Assembly: GCF_042651065.1 (NCBI RefSeq)
Contig: NZ_JBHSCH010000018.1
Coordinates: forward strand, 1-64,000
Origin: Pseudoroseomonas aestuarii
GTDB taxonomy: Bacteria > Pseudomonadota > Alphaproteobacteria > Acetobacterales > Acetobacteraceae
DNA length: 64,000 nucleotides
Direction of reading: 5' to 3'
Shown here: piece by piece, positions 52,352-61,350 of the stretch
How positions within the stretch are numbered: position 1 is the stretch's first letter
How the letters are laid out: each line of letters starts with the position of its first letter
The notes under the pieces: model-generated
The model's database searches: none
Told to the model about the DNA's origin: nothing
The model's input: the letters and a program-made list of their open reading frames with translations, nothing else
Program-made: the position numbers and the translations under genes

Positions 52352-54436
52352 TCAAGGCCGGCGGAGCAGCGCCTCCAGGCGGCTGGCCAGGTCACGCATG
52401 GTGAAGGGCTTGGTCAGCACCTGCATGCCCTCCTCGAGATGCCGGTCGCCGATCGCGGCGCTTTCGGCATAGCCGGTGATGAAGAGGATCCGCAGCTCCG
52501 GGCGCAGCGTGCGGGCCGCGTCCGCGAGCTGCCGGCCATTCATGCCGCCCGGCAGGCCGACATCCGTGACCAGGAGGTCGATGCGCCGCCCCGAGCGGAG
52601 GAGTTTCAGCCCCGCCGCGCCGTCGCCGGCCTGCAGGGCGGCATAGCCCAGATCCTCGAGGACCTCGACGATCAGCAGGCGGATGGTCGCTTCGTCATCG
52701 ACCACCAGCACCGTCTCGCCCTCCGCCGGGCGGAGCGGATCCCCGGCGCCACCCTCGGCGGCGGGCCCCTCGAGCGGGCCGGTGTGGCGCGGGAGGTAGA
52801 GGGTCATGGTCGCGCCGCGGCCGGCCTCCGAGCGGATACGGACCTGCCCGCCGGACTGCCGGACGAAGCCATAGATCATCGAGAGGCCGAGGCCCGTGCC
52901 CTGGCCCAGCGGCTTGGTGGTGAAGAACGGGTCGAAGGCCCGCGCGATCACCTCGGGCTCCATGCCGGTTCCGGTGTCGGAGACATGCAGGGCGACATAG
53001 GGGCCGGCCTCGAGATCCAGCCCGGCCGCCTCCTCCGCGCCGAGGAGGCGGTTCTCCGTGGCGATCGTCAGCGCGCCGCCCCCGGGCATCGCGTCGCGCG
53101 CGTTGATGCACAGGTTCAGCAGGGCGTTCTCAAGCTGGTTGGGGTCGACCAGCGTCGGCCAGAGATCGTCGGCGCCCGAGGAGGTGACGGCGATCGCCGG
53201 CCCGACCGTGCGGTTGATCAGGTCCTGCATGCCCATGACCAGCGCGTTCACGTCGGTGGGCCTGGCCTCGAGCGTCTGCCGGCGGGAGAAGGCCAGGAGG
53301 CGGTGCGTCAGCGCCGCCGCCCGCGACGCCGCTTCCTGCGCCGAGGCGACATACCGCTCCAGCTCGGCGGTCCGGCCCTGGGCCACGCGGATCTGCAGCA
53401 GCTCGAGGCTGCCGATGATGCCGGCCAGGAGATTGTTGAAATCGTGCGCCAGCCCGCCGGTGAGCTGCCCCACCGCCTCCATCTTCTGGGCCTGCCGCAG
53501 CTGCTCCTCCGTGCGCTTCCTCTGCTCCACCTCGGCCAGCACCGTCTCGTGCGCCCGCAGGAGCTCGGCCGTCCGGGCCGCCACGCGTTCCTCGAGCGTC
53601 TCGTTCAGGCGGCGGAGATCGTCCTCGGCCTTCTTGCGGGCCGTGATGTCGGAGGAGACGCCCACCATGCGGCGGCCGCCGGACCGGCCGGTCACCACGC
53701 GGGCCCGGATCTCGGCCCAGTGCACGCTGCCATCCGGCCACAGCGTGCGATACTCGATGGCGTAGTCGGCCCCGGTGGCGGCGCTTTCCCGCACCGCGGC
53801 CTGCGTGCGGTCACGGTCGCCGGGATGGATGCCCGCCAGCAGGTCCGCATAGGTGAACTCGTCCTCCGCGGCGCGGCCGAACACGGCCTTGCAGGTCGCG
53901 GAAGCCGTCAGCACGCCGTGTTCCAGGTCGAGCTCCCACGACCCCAGCCGGCCCGCCAGCAGCGCGATCGAGAGCCGGCGCTCGCCCTCGTCCAGCGCCT
54001 CGATCCGCGCGCGCGCCTCGAACTGCCGGCCGCGGGCCTTCAGCGCCGCCCGCGCGACGCTGACGAAGGTGGAGGGATGGAAGGGGCGCTCCAGGAAGGT
54101 CGCGTTGCCGAAAGCCGCCGAGAGCCTGGCGGCGCCCGGGTTCTGCTCCGGGCCGCCGCCGCTGTGGGTGAGGACGATGAAGGGCAGGTCGGACCAGGCG
54201 GGCTGCCGCGCCATCCTGGCGGAGATCCCGGCCAGGTCGACATGCCGCAGGGCCTCCTCCGTGACCACGGCGAAGCAGGCATCGTCGCCGATCGCGGCTT
54301 CGAAGCTGGCGAAATCGCCGCACACCGCCGCGGTGGCGCCGGCCTCGCGCAGCAGCGCGGCGGCGATCGTCGCGTCACGGCCATAGGGCGTGTACAGCGG
54401 CACCGTCAGCGCGTGCGCGGGAGCGTTGCCCATCAC
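52352..54436 (-). CDS. hybrid histidine kinase with N-terminal pseudo-receiver, PAS and C-terminal receiver
   Basis: 694 residues, no membrane segment, so cytoplasmic. Residues 10-130 look like a degenerate receiver domain without a clear phospho-acceptor Asp (VVTEEAL in its place). A PAS domain (about 150-275) and a coiled linker follow. The kinase core has phospho-histidine motif GGLAHDFNNLL (His about 332), N-box NLCINARDAMPGGG and G-boxes DTGTGME and GQGTGLGL. A C-terminal receiver has phospho-acceptor Asp in LLVTDVGLPGG (about 623). Its ATG overlaps the KaiC-like gene's stop by 4 nt. The signal may be integrated from the KaiC-like partner. Confidence 0.9.
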   Translation of the reverse strand: MMGNAPAHALTVPLYTPYGRDATIAAALLREAGATAAVCGDFASFEAAIGDDACFAVVTEEALRHVDLAGISARMARQPAWSDLPFIVLTHSGGGPEQNPGAARLSAAFGNATFLERPFHPSTFVSVARAALKARGRQFEARARIEALDEGERRLSIALLAGRLGSWELDLEHGVLTASATCKAVFGRAAEDEFTYADLLAGIHPGDRDRTQAAVRESAATGADYAIEYRTLWPDGSVHWAEIRARVVTGRSGGRRMVGVSSDITARKKAEDDLRRLNETLEERVAARTAELLRAHETVLAEVEQRKRTEEQLRQAQKMEAVGQLTGGLAHDFNNLLAGIIGSLELLQIRVAQGRTAELERYVASAQEAASRAAALTHRLLAFSRRQTLEARPTDVNALVMGMQDLINRTVGPAIAVTSSGADDLWPTLVDPNQLENALLNLCINARDAMPGGGALTIATENRLLGAEEAAGLDLEAGPYVALHVSDTGTGMEPEVIARAFDPFFTTKPLGQGTGLGLSMIYGFVRQSGGQVRIRSEAGRGATMTLYLPRHTGPLEGPAAEGGAGDPLRPAEGETVLVVDDEATIRLLIVEVLEDLGYAALQAGDGAAGLKLLRSGRRIDLLVTDVGLPGGMNGRQLADAARTLRPELRILFITGYAESAAIGDRHLEEGMQVLTKPFTMRDLASRLEALLRRP

Positions 54437-55938
54437 TTTGCGGGAAAGCTGTCCAGCAGCGGCGCCGTGTCGCCGGTGAATGTCGGCACGCCGCGCAGCA
54501 CGCCCTGGAAATCCCGCAGCGGCTCGCCGAGGCCGATGCCGCCACGGCTGATCTGGTACTCGCGGATGGTGTTCTCGTGCGCGCCGGTCCGCTTCTTGAT
54601 CACGGAGATGGCGCGCCGGACATTGCCGACGGCCTCGAAGTAGCGGAGCAGGATCACCGTGTCGGCGAGGTAGGTCACGTCGACCGGCGACCGCATGTCG
54701 CCCACCAGCCCATGCTGCGCCACCGTCAGGAAGGTCGTGGCGCCCTGGCGGTTCAGGTACTGGAGCAGCTCGTGGATGTGGAGGATGAGCGCGTTCTCGT
54801 CCGGCATCGCCGCCTGGTAGCCGTTGAGGCTGTCGATGACGACCGTCTTCGCCTGCGCCTTGTCGACATGCTCGCGCACCCGGTGGGCGAACTCGCCCGG
54901 AGACAGCTCGGCGGCATCGACCTGCTCGATGAGCAGGGCGCCGCGCCTCCGCATCCCTTCCAGATCGAAGCCGATCTCCGCCGCCCGGCGCAGCAGCAGG
55001 CCCATCTCCTCGTCGAAGACGAAGATGGCGGCCTTCTCGCCGCGCCGTATGGCGGCGGTGACGAATTGCAGCGACAGGATGCTCTTGCCCGTGCCGGAGG
55101 GGCCGAGGAGCAGCGTGCTGGAGCCCTGCTCGATGCCGCCCCCCAGCAGCGCGTCCAGCGCGGGAATGTCGCTGGTCCTGCGCGCGCGCTCATAGCCGCT
55201 GCGGTGCTCGGCCGCGATCAGCCGCGGAAAGACATGCACGCCGCCCCTCTGGATGGTGAAGTCGTGGAAGCCGCCCCGGAACGCCTGGCCGCGATACTTC
55301 GAGATGCGGAGGCGCCGGCGCTCGGCGCCATAGCTGGGCGACAGCGCCTCCAGCCGGATCACGCCATGCACGACGCTGTGCACCGTCTTGTCGAAGGTGT
55401 CGGAGGTCAGGTCGTCGAGGAGCAGCACCGTGCCGCCGAGCCGGGCGAAGTAGTGCTTCAGGGCGAGGATCTGCCGGCGGTAGCGGAGCGAGCCCTGCGC
55501 CAGCAGGCGGATCTCGGAGAGGCTGTCCAGCACGATGCGGGTGGGCCGCACGCGCTCATACGCCTCGAAGATCTGGCGCGTGGCCTCGCCGAGCTCGAGG
55601 TCCGAGGAATGGAGCAGGCTTTGCTGCTGCGCGGAATCGAGCAGGCTCTCGGGCGGCACCAGCTCGAAGACGGAGACTTCGTCGGGCAGGGACCAGCCAT
55701 GCGACGCGGCGCCCTCGCGCAGCTCCCGCGCGGTTTCCGAAAGCGTGATGTAGAGGCACTGCTCCCCTCTCGCCGCGCCTTCCAGGAGGAACCGCAGCGC
55801 GATGGTCGTCTTGCCCGTGCCGGGATTTCCTTCGAGGAGGAACATGTGCCCCGGGGACAATCCACCGGACAGGATGTCGTCGAGTCCCGGCACCCCGGTC
55901 CGCGCCTTCTCCGGCGGACTGGCCTCGGGGCGCGTCAT
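54433..55938 (-). CDS. KaiC-like dual-domain RecA-fold ATPase
   Basis: 501 residues with two KaiC/RecA domains. CI has Walker A GNPGTGKTT (residues 37-45); CII has GPSGTGKS (about 275). CII keeps the catalytic pair in FDEEMG, while CI has only SE at this place. The circadian phosphosites (ST in cyanobacterial KaiC) align to TY in VTYLADTVILLRY, so the autophosphorylation cycle probably differs. KaiA and KaiB genes are absent. Outside cyanobacteria such proteins are linked to stress signalling. It is flanked and coupled by 4-nt overlaps to a HigA-like gene and the hybrid kinase. Confidence 0.9.
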   Translation of the reverse strand: MTRPEASPPEKARTGVPGLDDILSGGLSPGHMFLLEGNPGTGKTTIALRFLLEGAARGEQCLYITLSETARELREGAASHGWSLPDEVSVFELVPPESLLDSAQQQSLLHSSDLELGEATRQIFEAYERVRPTRIVLDSLSEIRLLAQGSLRYRRQILALKHYFARLGGTVLLLDDLTSDTFDKTVHSVVHGVIRLEALSPSYGAERRRLRISKYRGQAFRGGFHDFTIQRGGVHVFPRLIAAEHRSGYERARRTSDIPALDALLGGGIEQGSSTLLLGPSGTGKSILSLQFVTAAIRRGEKAAIFVFDEEMGLLLRRAAEIGFDLEGMRRRGALLIEQVDAAELSPGEFAHRVREHVDKAQAKTVVIDSLNGYQAAMPDENALILHIHELLQYLNRQGATTFLTVAQHGLVGDMRSPVDVTYLADTVILLRYFEAVGNVRRAISVIKKRTGAHENTIREYQISRGGIGLGEPLRDFQGVLRGVPTFTGDTAPLLDSFPAK

Positions 55939-56282
55939 TTCACGTCAAGCTCGGCCATGATGTTCTCCGGAAGGGGATGCTGGGGGATCTGCGAGAGCGC
56001 GTTTTCCATCGCGGCCTCGGCACGGAGAAGCTCGTAGGCGTGCTGACGCTCCAGCCAGAACCGGGATGACACGCCGCACAGGCGCTCGAACCGCAGGGCC
56101 ATCTCCGGCGTGATCGCCGCCCGTCCGGCCAGGATGCGGTGCAAGCTCTGCCGGGTGATGCCCAGATCCTGGGCCGCCTGGCTGATCGTCAGCTTGAGCG
56201 CGGGAAGGATCTGCCGCCGCAACAGCCTGCCGGGGTGGCCCTCGCCGTCAAACCCGGGTCCGATCGTTCGGCGTCGCGGCAT
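55935..56282 (-). CDS. HigA-like XRE-family regulator without toxin partner
   Basis: 115 residues with the HigA/VapI pattern HPGRLLRRQILPALKLTISQA, then helix-turn-helix DLGITRQSLHRILAGRAAITPEMALRFERL and RFWLERQ. A C-terminal extension of about 30 residues is not part of the HTH. No HigB-type toxin gene is adjacent; instead it is coupled (ATGA) to the KaiC-like gene. It likely acts as operon repressor binding the palindrome 9-29 bp upstream. The ATG 56282 lacks a clear ribosome site. Confidence 0.82.
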   Translation of the reverse strand: MPRRRTIGPGFDGEGHPGRLLRRQILPALKLTISQAAQDLGITRQSLHRILAGRAAITPEMALRFERLCGVSSRFWLERQHAYELLRAEAAMENALSQIPQHPLPENIMAELDVK

Positions 56283-56290
56283 GGGCGAGC

Positions 56291-56311
56291 GTGTAACGCC
56301 CGGGGTTACAC
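56291..56311. promoter_or_regulatory. palindromic operator ahead of the HigA-like gene
   Basis: GTGTAAC-GCCCGGG-GTTACAC, perfect seven-base arms, just upstream of the HigA-like start and within the 144-bp divergent region shared with the lactate-monooxygenase-like gene. XRE antitoxin-type regulators typically bind such palindromes. Confidence 0.6.
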
Positions 56312-56426
56312 CCCGCAAGGGGCCGATGGGCGGGCGGGGCACGATGCGCCGCGTTGCGGGCGGGGCCCGATCTGCGGCATCCTGGCGCGCGGCATCGGGC
56401 GGGGCTGCCGGCACGGCAGGATTTCC

Positions 56427-57698
56427 ATGGCGGGACTGGGCCGGCGGCATCAGGCCAGCATCTTCACCGCCGGCTTCGCCGGGCGGCGGCCGGTCGTCCC
56501 CAGCTCGGCGGAAGCCCTGGAACGCGCCGCGCTGCGCCGGATGGGCGGCAAGGCGCGGGCCTACATCGCCGGCGCGGCCGGGCTGGAGCGGACCGCCGCC
56601 GCCAACCGCGCCGCCTTCGACCATCACCGCATCCTTCAGCGCGTGCTGCGCGACGTCTCGGCGCGCCGGCTCTCGGTCGGGCTTTTCGGCCGCACCCTGC
56701 CGCTGCCGTTGCTGCTGGCGCCCATCGGGGTGCTGGACATGGCCTGGCGCCAGGGCGACCTGGCCGCCGCCCGCGCCGCCGCGGCCGAGGGCCTGACCTT
56801 CATCGCCTCCAGCCAGTCCTCCGTGCCGCTGGAGAGCATCGCGCGCGCCTGCGGCACGGGCCCGCGCTGGTTCCAGCTCTACTGGTCCTCCAGCGACGCG
56901 CTGATGGAGAGCTTCCTGCGCCGCGCCGAGGCCGCCGGCTACGAGGCCATCGTCGTCACGCTCGACACCACGCAGCTGGGCTGGCGCCCGCGCGACCTCG
57001 ACTGCGGCCACCTGCCGTTCCTGCGCGGGCGCGGCATCGCGAACTACGTCTCGGACCCCGTCTTCCAGGGCCTGCCGCCGCCCGAGGCCGACCCGGCGGA
57101 GCGCCCGCGCCTCGGGCCGGGCGCCCTGCCCTCGGTCCTGGCGCTGCTGCGCGCCTGGCCGGGGGGCACGCTGCAGGCCCTGGCCGCGCCGCGGCAGGTG
57201 ATGCAGGCGGTGCAGCGCTTCATCGCCCTCTACTCCCGCCCCGACCTCACCTGGGCCGACCTGCCCCGGCTGCGCCGCGCCACGCGGCTGCCCATCCTGC
57301 TCAAGGGCATCCTGCACCCCGATGACGCGCGCCGCGCCCTGGATGCGGGCATGGACGGCATCGTCGTCTCCAACCATGGCGGGCGGCAGGTCGATGGCGC
57401 CGTGGCCTCGCTGGACATGCTGGCGCCGGTGGCCGAGGCCGTGGCGGGGCGGGTTCCGGTGCTGTTCGACGGCGGCATCCGCACGGGCTCCGACGTCGTC
57501 AAGGCGCTCGCCCTGGGCGCTTCGGCGGTGCTGCTGGGCCGCCCCTATGTCTATGGGCTGGCCCTGGCGGGGGAGGACGGGGTCCGCGCGGTGCTCCAGG
57601 GGCTCGCCGCGGAGCTGGACCTCACCCTCGCGCTGATGGGCTGCCCGGGGCTCGACGGGCTGGACGGCTCCGCCCTGGTGCGGCACCCCGCCGCCTGA
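56427..57698 (+). CDS. FMN-dependent alpha-hydroxy acid oxidase, lactate 2-monooxygenase-like
   Basis: 423 residues of the (beta/alpha)8 alpha-hydroxy-acid dehydrogenase family. It has the N-terminal FTAGFAGRRPVVPSSAEALE of the lactate-monooxygenase branch. Catalytic VVSNHGGRQVDGA carries the base His (about 316), and the FMN-phosphate site is GIRTGSDVVKALALGA. Family members oxidise L-lactate or related acids, the monooxygenase type giving acetate. ATG 56427 has AGGA close upstream. It is divergent from the HigA-like operon. Confidence 0.85.
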   Translation: MAGLGRRHQASIFTAGFAGRRPVVPSSAEALERAALRRMGGKARAYIAGAAGLERTAAANRAAFDHHRILQRVLRDVSARRLSVGLFGRTLPLPLLLAPIGVLDMAWRQGDLAAARAAAAEGLTFIASSQSSVPLESIARACGTGPRWFQLYWSSSDALMESFLRRAEAAGYEAIVVTLDTTQLGWRPRDLDCGHLPFLRGRGIANYVSDPVFQGLPPPEADPAERPRLGPGALPSVLALLRAWPGGTLQALAAPRQVMQAVQRFIALYSRPDLTWADLPRLRRATRLPILLKGILHPDDARRALDAGMDGIVVSNHGGRQVDGAVASLDMLAPVAEAVAGRVPVLFDGGIRTGSDVVKALALGASAVLLGRPYVYGLALAGEDGVRAVLQGLAAELDLTLALMGCPGLDGLDGSALVRHPAA

Positions 57699-57736
57699 GA
57701 GGCCGGGCGCGCCCGGCGGCCCGCCGCCCGCCCTCG

Positions 57737-60193
57737 TCACCCCGCCCCGGCCGCCGCCTGCCCGCCGGGAAGGCCGGGGGAAGCCTCCCGCCAAGGCCCG
57801 GCCGCGCCGCCCGGCGCCACCAGGAGGGAGGCGCCCGGGGCGAGGGCCTGCACGCCGCCGGAATGCGAGACGCGGACGGGCGCGCGGTTCGCGGGGTCCG
57901 CGCAAAGCCGCAGGGCGGACCCGGTCCATGCCAGCGCGAACCGCCCGAAGCGGCAATCCAGCCCGAACCGGACCGGCGTGAGGCCCGGCGGCGGCGCCGG
58001 GTCCAGCATCAGCCCGTCCCGTTCCAGATGCAGGCCGAGATAGTGGTGCTGCAGCACGAGGAAGGCCCCGCCATAGGCGCCGAGATGCGGCCCCTCGGCC
58101 ACCGAGGAGGCGCTGGACGGATCGTGCTCCGGCTTCATCGCGGCCTTGAAGAAGCGCAGCGAGGCGGCGGGGTCGAGCCGCGCCAGGGCACCGGCGAAGG
58201 CCAGGTTGGAGAGGGAGGAATCATGCGTGGTGCGCGCCAGATCGTGCGCGGCGGTGCGCCGCCATTGCTCGGCCGTCATGGCGTAGCCCATGCCCTCCAG
58301 CGTTCCGGCCAGCTCCTGCCATGAAAGCAGGAAGGGCAGCATCAGCGTGTCGGCCTGCTTCATCACCTGATAGCTGTTCGTGCTCCCGCCCTGGCATTCG
58401 AGGACCCAGTCGAGACGCTGGCCGGGGTGCGCCTCCGCCATGGCCTGCAGGTCCAGCGGGCGGAGGCGGTCGAAGCCCTCGAAGGGCAGCAGCGTGCCGT
58501 CGTCGCGGAAGACCAGGCGCAGGCGGCGGGAGACGTGCTCCCAATGGGCCAGCTCCCGCCCCTCCAGCCCCATGGCCTGGCACAGCGCCTGGCGCCGGGC
58601 GGCGGGCAGGCGCTCCAGCGCCTCCCGCGCGTGCCGCAGCGTCCAGGCCGCCATGACGTTGGTGTAGGCGTTGTTGCGCAGCCCCGGCTCCGCCGCGCCG
58701 GGCCAGGCGGTGTGGTACTCGTCCGGCCCGGCCACGCCGAGGATGTCGTACCGGTCCGCCGCCGGGTCGTGGCGCGCCGCGCCGGCCCAGAAGCGGGCGA
58801 TCTCCAGCATCAGCGCGGCCCCGTGCCGTGCCAGGAAGTCCTCGTCGCCGGTGGCCTCGCAGTAGCGCCACACATTGAGCGCGATGGCGGCGCCGACATG
58901 CCGCTGCAACCGCGTGTGGTCCTCCATCCAGCGGCCGGAGAGCGGGTTCCACTGCAGGCGCGGGGTCTGCTCCTGCCCGTCGCTGGCGCAGCGCCAGGGA
59001 AACATGGCGCCGCGCTGCCCCGCCGCGCTGGCGGCGGCGTGGGCATCCTCCAGCCTGCGGCAGCGGTAGAGCAGCAACGCCCGCGCGATCCCGGGCGCGC
59101 GGAACATCAGGAAGGGCAGGACGAAGGTCTCGTCCCAGAAGATGTGGCCGCGATAGGCCTCCTGCCATCCCCGCGCGGGAAAGCCGACATCCAGGCACGC
59201 CGAATGCGGCGAGGCGGTCTGCAGGATGCGGAAGCCCATCAGCCGGGCGGCGCAGCCCTGCTCCGGCACGGCGGCCTCGATCCGCATGCGGGCGAGCCAT
59301 GGGGACCAGGCCGCGGCATGCGCCGCCTCCATCGCCGCGAAGCCGGGCGCGTCGCGCAGGAGGGCCAGGGCGGCCTCGCCCGCCTCCCGCACCCCCGCAT
59401 CGCCCGTGGTCGCGATGGCGGCGGTCTTCTCCAGCACCAGCGGCCGCCCCGGCGCCACGCCGCAGCGCAGATGCTCGGAGATGGAGGCGGCCTCCGCCCG
59501 GTCCTCGCGCGCCAGCAGCACGCCGGCTTCCAGGGCGGTGCGGGTTGCCGTGCCGATGCCGGTGCGGGCGCCGCGCGTGCGGCAGCGCAGCAGCAGCAGG
59601 CCGGGCGACACCGCCTCGCCGCGCACCGCCTCCAGATGCTGCTTGTCGAAGGGCTCGAAGCGCGGCACGCGCGCATTCGTCACCCCGCCATCGATGCCCG
59701 ACCGCACCTCCAGGGTGCCGGACCAGCCCTGCGGCGCGATCTCCAGCCGCAGGGCCGCCAGCCCGGGCTGCGCCATGCTGACGAGGCGGCGCTCCCGCAG
59801 CCAGCTCCGCCGGCCGGCCCCGTCGCGGAAGAGCAGCTCGCGCGTGGAGACGCCGCGCGTGGCGTCCAGCGCGTGGCGATATTCGAGGATCTCCACGGCT
59901 TCGAGCGAGAACCAGGCCGCCTCGCCTTCCACCCGGAAGGTCAGGGGCAGCCAGTTCGGCAGGTTCACCAGGGATTCATTCTCGACCCGCCGGCCCTCGA
60001 TCACGTCCGGCAGCCGGTTGTAGAGGCCGGCGCGGTAGGTGCCGGGGTAGTGGACGGCATCGGCCGTGCTCCAGGGCGCCGCGCCGCGCACCGTCAGGAC
60101 GCCGTTGCCCAGGGTGAGCAGGGCCTCCCGGCGCCCCTCATCCTGCGGGTCGAAATCGTCATAGGCCAGGCTCGCCGGCGGACGCAGCGGCAT
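57737..60193 (-). CDS. glycoside hydrolase family 65 protein (disaccharide phosphorylase-like)
   Basis: 818 residues. The (alpha/alpha)6 catalytic domain has RGHIFWDETFVLPFLMFR and the general acid in VAGPDEYHTAWPG (Glu about 490), with the VLECQGGSTNSYQVMKQADTLML segment. GH65 phosphorylases cleave trehalose, maltose, kojibiose or nigerose with phosphate to beta-glucose-1-phosphate; a hydrolase is also possible. The partner is a PfkB kinase with a 1-nt gap, not the usual beta-phosphoglucomutase. Confidence 0.88.
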   Translation of the reverse strand: MPLRPPASLAYDDFDPQDEGRREALLTLGNGVLTVRGAAPWSTADAVHYPGTYRAGLYNRLPDVIEGRRVENESLVNLPNWLPLTFRVEGEAAWFSLEAVEILEYRHALDATRGVSTRELLFRDGAGRRSWLRERRLVSMAQPGLAALRLEIAPQGWSGTLEVRSGIDGGVTNARVPRFEPFDKQHLEAVRGEAVSPGLLLLRCRTRGARTGIGTATRTALEAGVLLAREDRAEAASISEHLRCGVAPGRPLVLEKTAAIATTGDAGVREAGEAALALLRDAPGFAAMEAAHAAAWSPWLARMRIEAAVPEQGCAARLMGFRILQTASPHSACLDVGFPARGWQEAYRGHIFWDETFVLPFLMFRAPGIARALLLYRCRRLEDAHAAASAAGQRGAMFPWRCASDGQEQTPRLQWNPLSGRWMEDHTRLQRHVGAAIALNVWRYCEATGDEDFLARHGAALMLEIARFWAGAARHDPAADRYDILGVAGPDEYHTAWPGAAEPGLRNNAYTNVMAAWTLRHAREALERLPAARRQALCQAMGLEGRELAHWEHVSRRLRLVFRDDGTLLPFEGFDRLRPLDLQAMAEAHPGQRLDWVLECQGGSTNSYQVMKQADTLMLPFLLSWQELAGTLEGMGYAMTAEQWRRTAAHDLARTTHDSSLSNLAFAGALARLDPAASLRFFKAAMKPEHDPSSASSVAEGPHLGAYGGAFLVLQHHYLGLHLERDGLMLDPAPPPGLTPVRFGLDCRFGRFALAWTGSALRLCADPANRAPVRVSHSGGVQALAPGASLLVAPGGAAGPWREASPGLPGGQAAAGAG

Positions 60194-60194
60194 C

Positions 60195-61157
60195 TCAGCG
60201 CCCCGCCAGGCCGCGCTGCCCGGCGGCGAGCCGCGGCAGGAGGGCCTCGATCCGGTCGCGGCCGGGATAGGCTTCCTGCGACCCGAAGGCGGTGACGGCG
60301 AGATGGGAGGCGGCCACGGCGAAGCAGGCGGCCTCCAGCACCGGCCGCCCCTCCAGCAGCGCCACGGCCAGCGCGCCCGCGAAGGCATCGCCGGCGCCGG
60401 TGCTGTCGACCACCTCGACCGGAACCGACGGGATGTGGGTGGCGCGGCCATCCTGCCACAGCACGCAGCCGCCATCCTGCAGCTTCACGCAGGCGATGGC
60501 CACGCCGCGCCCCGCCAGCCGGCGGGCGGCTTCCGCCCCCGCCTCCGGCCCGTCCACCCTCACCCCGGTCAGGCCCTCCGCCTCGGAGGGGTTGGGGGTG
60601 ACGGCGGTGGCCTGGGCCAGCATGGCGTCCCGCACCCGGTCGGCCGGGGAAGGATCGAGCACCACGGCCAGGCCGCGCCCGCGGGCGGCGGCGATGGCGC
60701 GCGCCGCCACATCGGGCGGGATCTCGCAATCCACCGCCAGCAGCGAGCCCGCCGGCGCCGCCGCGATGGCCGCGGCGGCGGCCTCGCCATCCTCCTGCCG
60801 CCAGGAATCGTTGGCGTTGCCCGCCAGCACGATGCTCTTCTTGCCGTCCGGCAGGACGGCGATCATCGACACGGCCGTCGCCACCCCCTCGGCCACCGAC
60901 ACGCCGCCGAGGTCGATGCCCGCCCGGCGCAGCGGCGCCAGGGCCTGCTCGCGCAGATCGTCATCCCCGACCCTGGCCAGGAGCCGGGCGGGATGGCCGA
61001 GGCGGCATGCCAGGACCGCCCGGTTGGCGGCCTTGCCGCCGCTGAGCCGGGTGAAATCCGTGGCCGGCAGCGTGCGGCCGGGATCGGGCGCCTCCGGCAC
61101 CCGGACCTGGAAATCCGCATTCACGCTGCCCAGCGAGAGAAGGATCGGCCGTGCCAT
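60195..61157 (-). CDS. PfkB-family (ribokinase-like) sugar kinase
   Basis: 320 residues. The N-terminus SLGSVNADFQVRVPEAPDPG and the GGKAANRAVLACRLGHPARL glycine motif are ribokinase-like. The catalytic motif STGAGDAFAGALA carries the base Asp, and VTPNPSEAEGL is present. It phosphorylates a sugar or nucleoside using ATP. It is upstream and coupled to the GH65 gene, suggesting that the sugar released by it is phosphorylated. ATG 61157. Confidence 0.9.
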   Translation of the reverse strand: MARPILLSLGSVNADFQVRVPEAPDPGRTLPATDFTRLSGGKAANRAVLACRLGHPARLLARVGDDDLREQALAPLRRAGIDLGGVSVAEGVATAVSMIAVLPDGKKSIVLAGNANDSWRQEDGEAAAAAIAAAPAGSLLAVDCEIPPDVAARAIAAARGRGLAVVLDPSPADRVRDAMLAQATAVTPNPSEAEGLTGVRVDGPEAGAEAARRLAGRGVAIACVKLQDGGCVLWQDGRATHIPSVPVEVVDSTGAGDAFAGALAVALLEGRPVLEAACFAVAASHLAVTAFGSQEAYPGRDRIEALLPRLAAGQRGLAGR

Positions 61158-61350
61158 GTTCGGTTGGAGACTCCCTGCTTGCTCCCAGTCGCGGAGCGGA
61201 CCTCCAGGAGAACGCGGCAGCCCGGGAAACGGTCGGCATGGCCTTCTCCGATGGGCGGCCGGCGCGCAGCCGGCCGCTTCCTCCGGCCCCGCTTGTGCGT
61301 ATCCCCAGGGCCGCGCAGGATCCGCTTCCGAAGCAACCGGGGGAACGCCG

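Noticed and set aside
55935..56282. Toxin-antitoxin pair
   Set aside because: The HigA-like gene has no HigB-like gene on either side; its partner by overlap is the KaiC-like ATPase.
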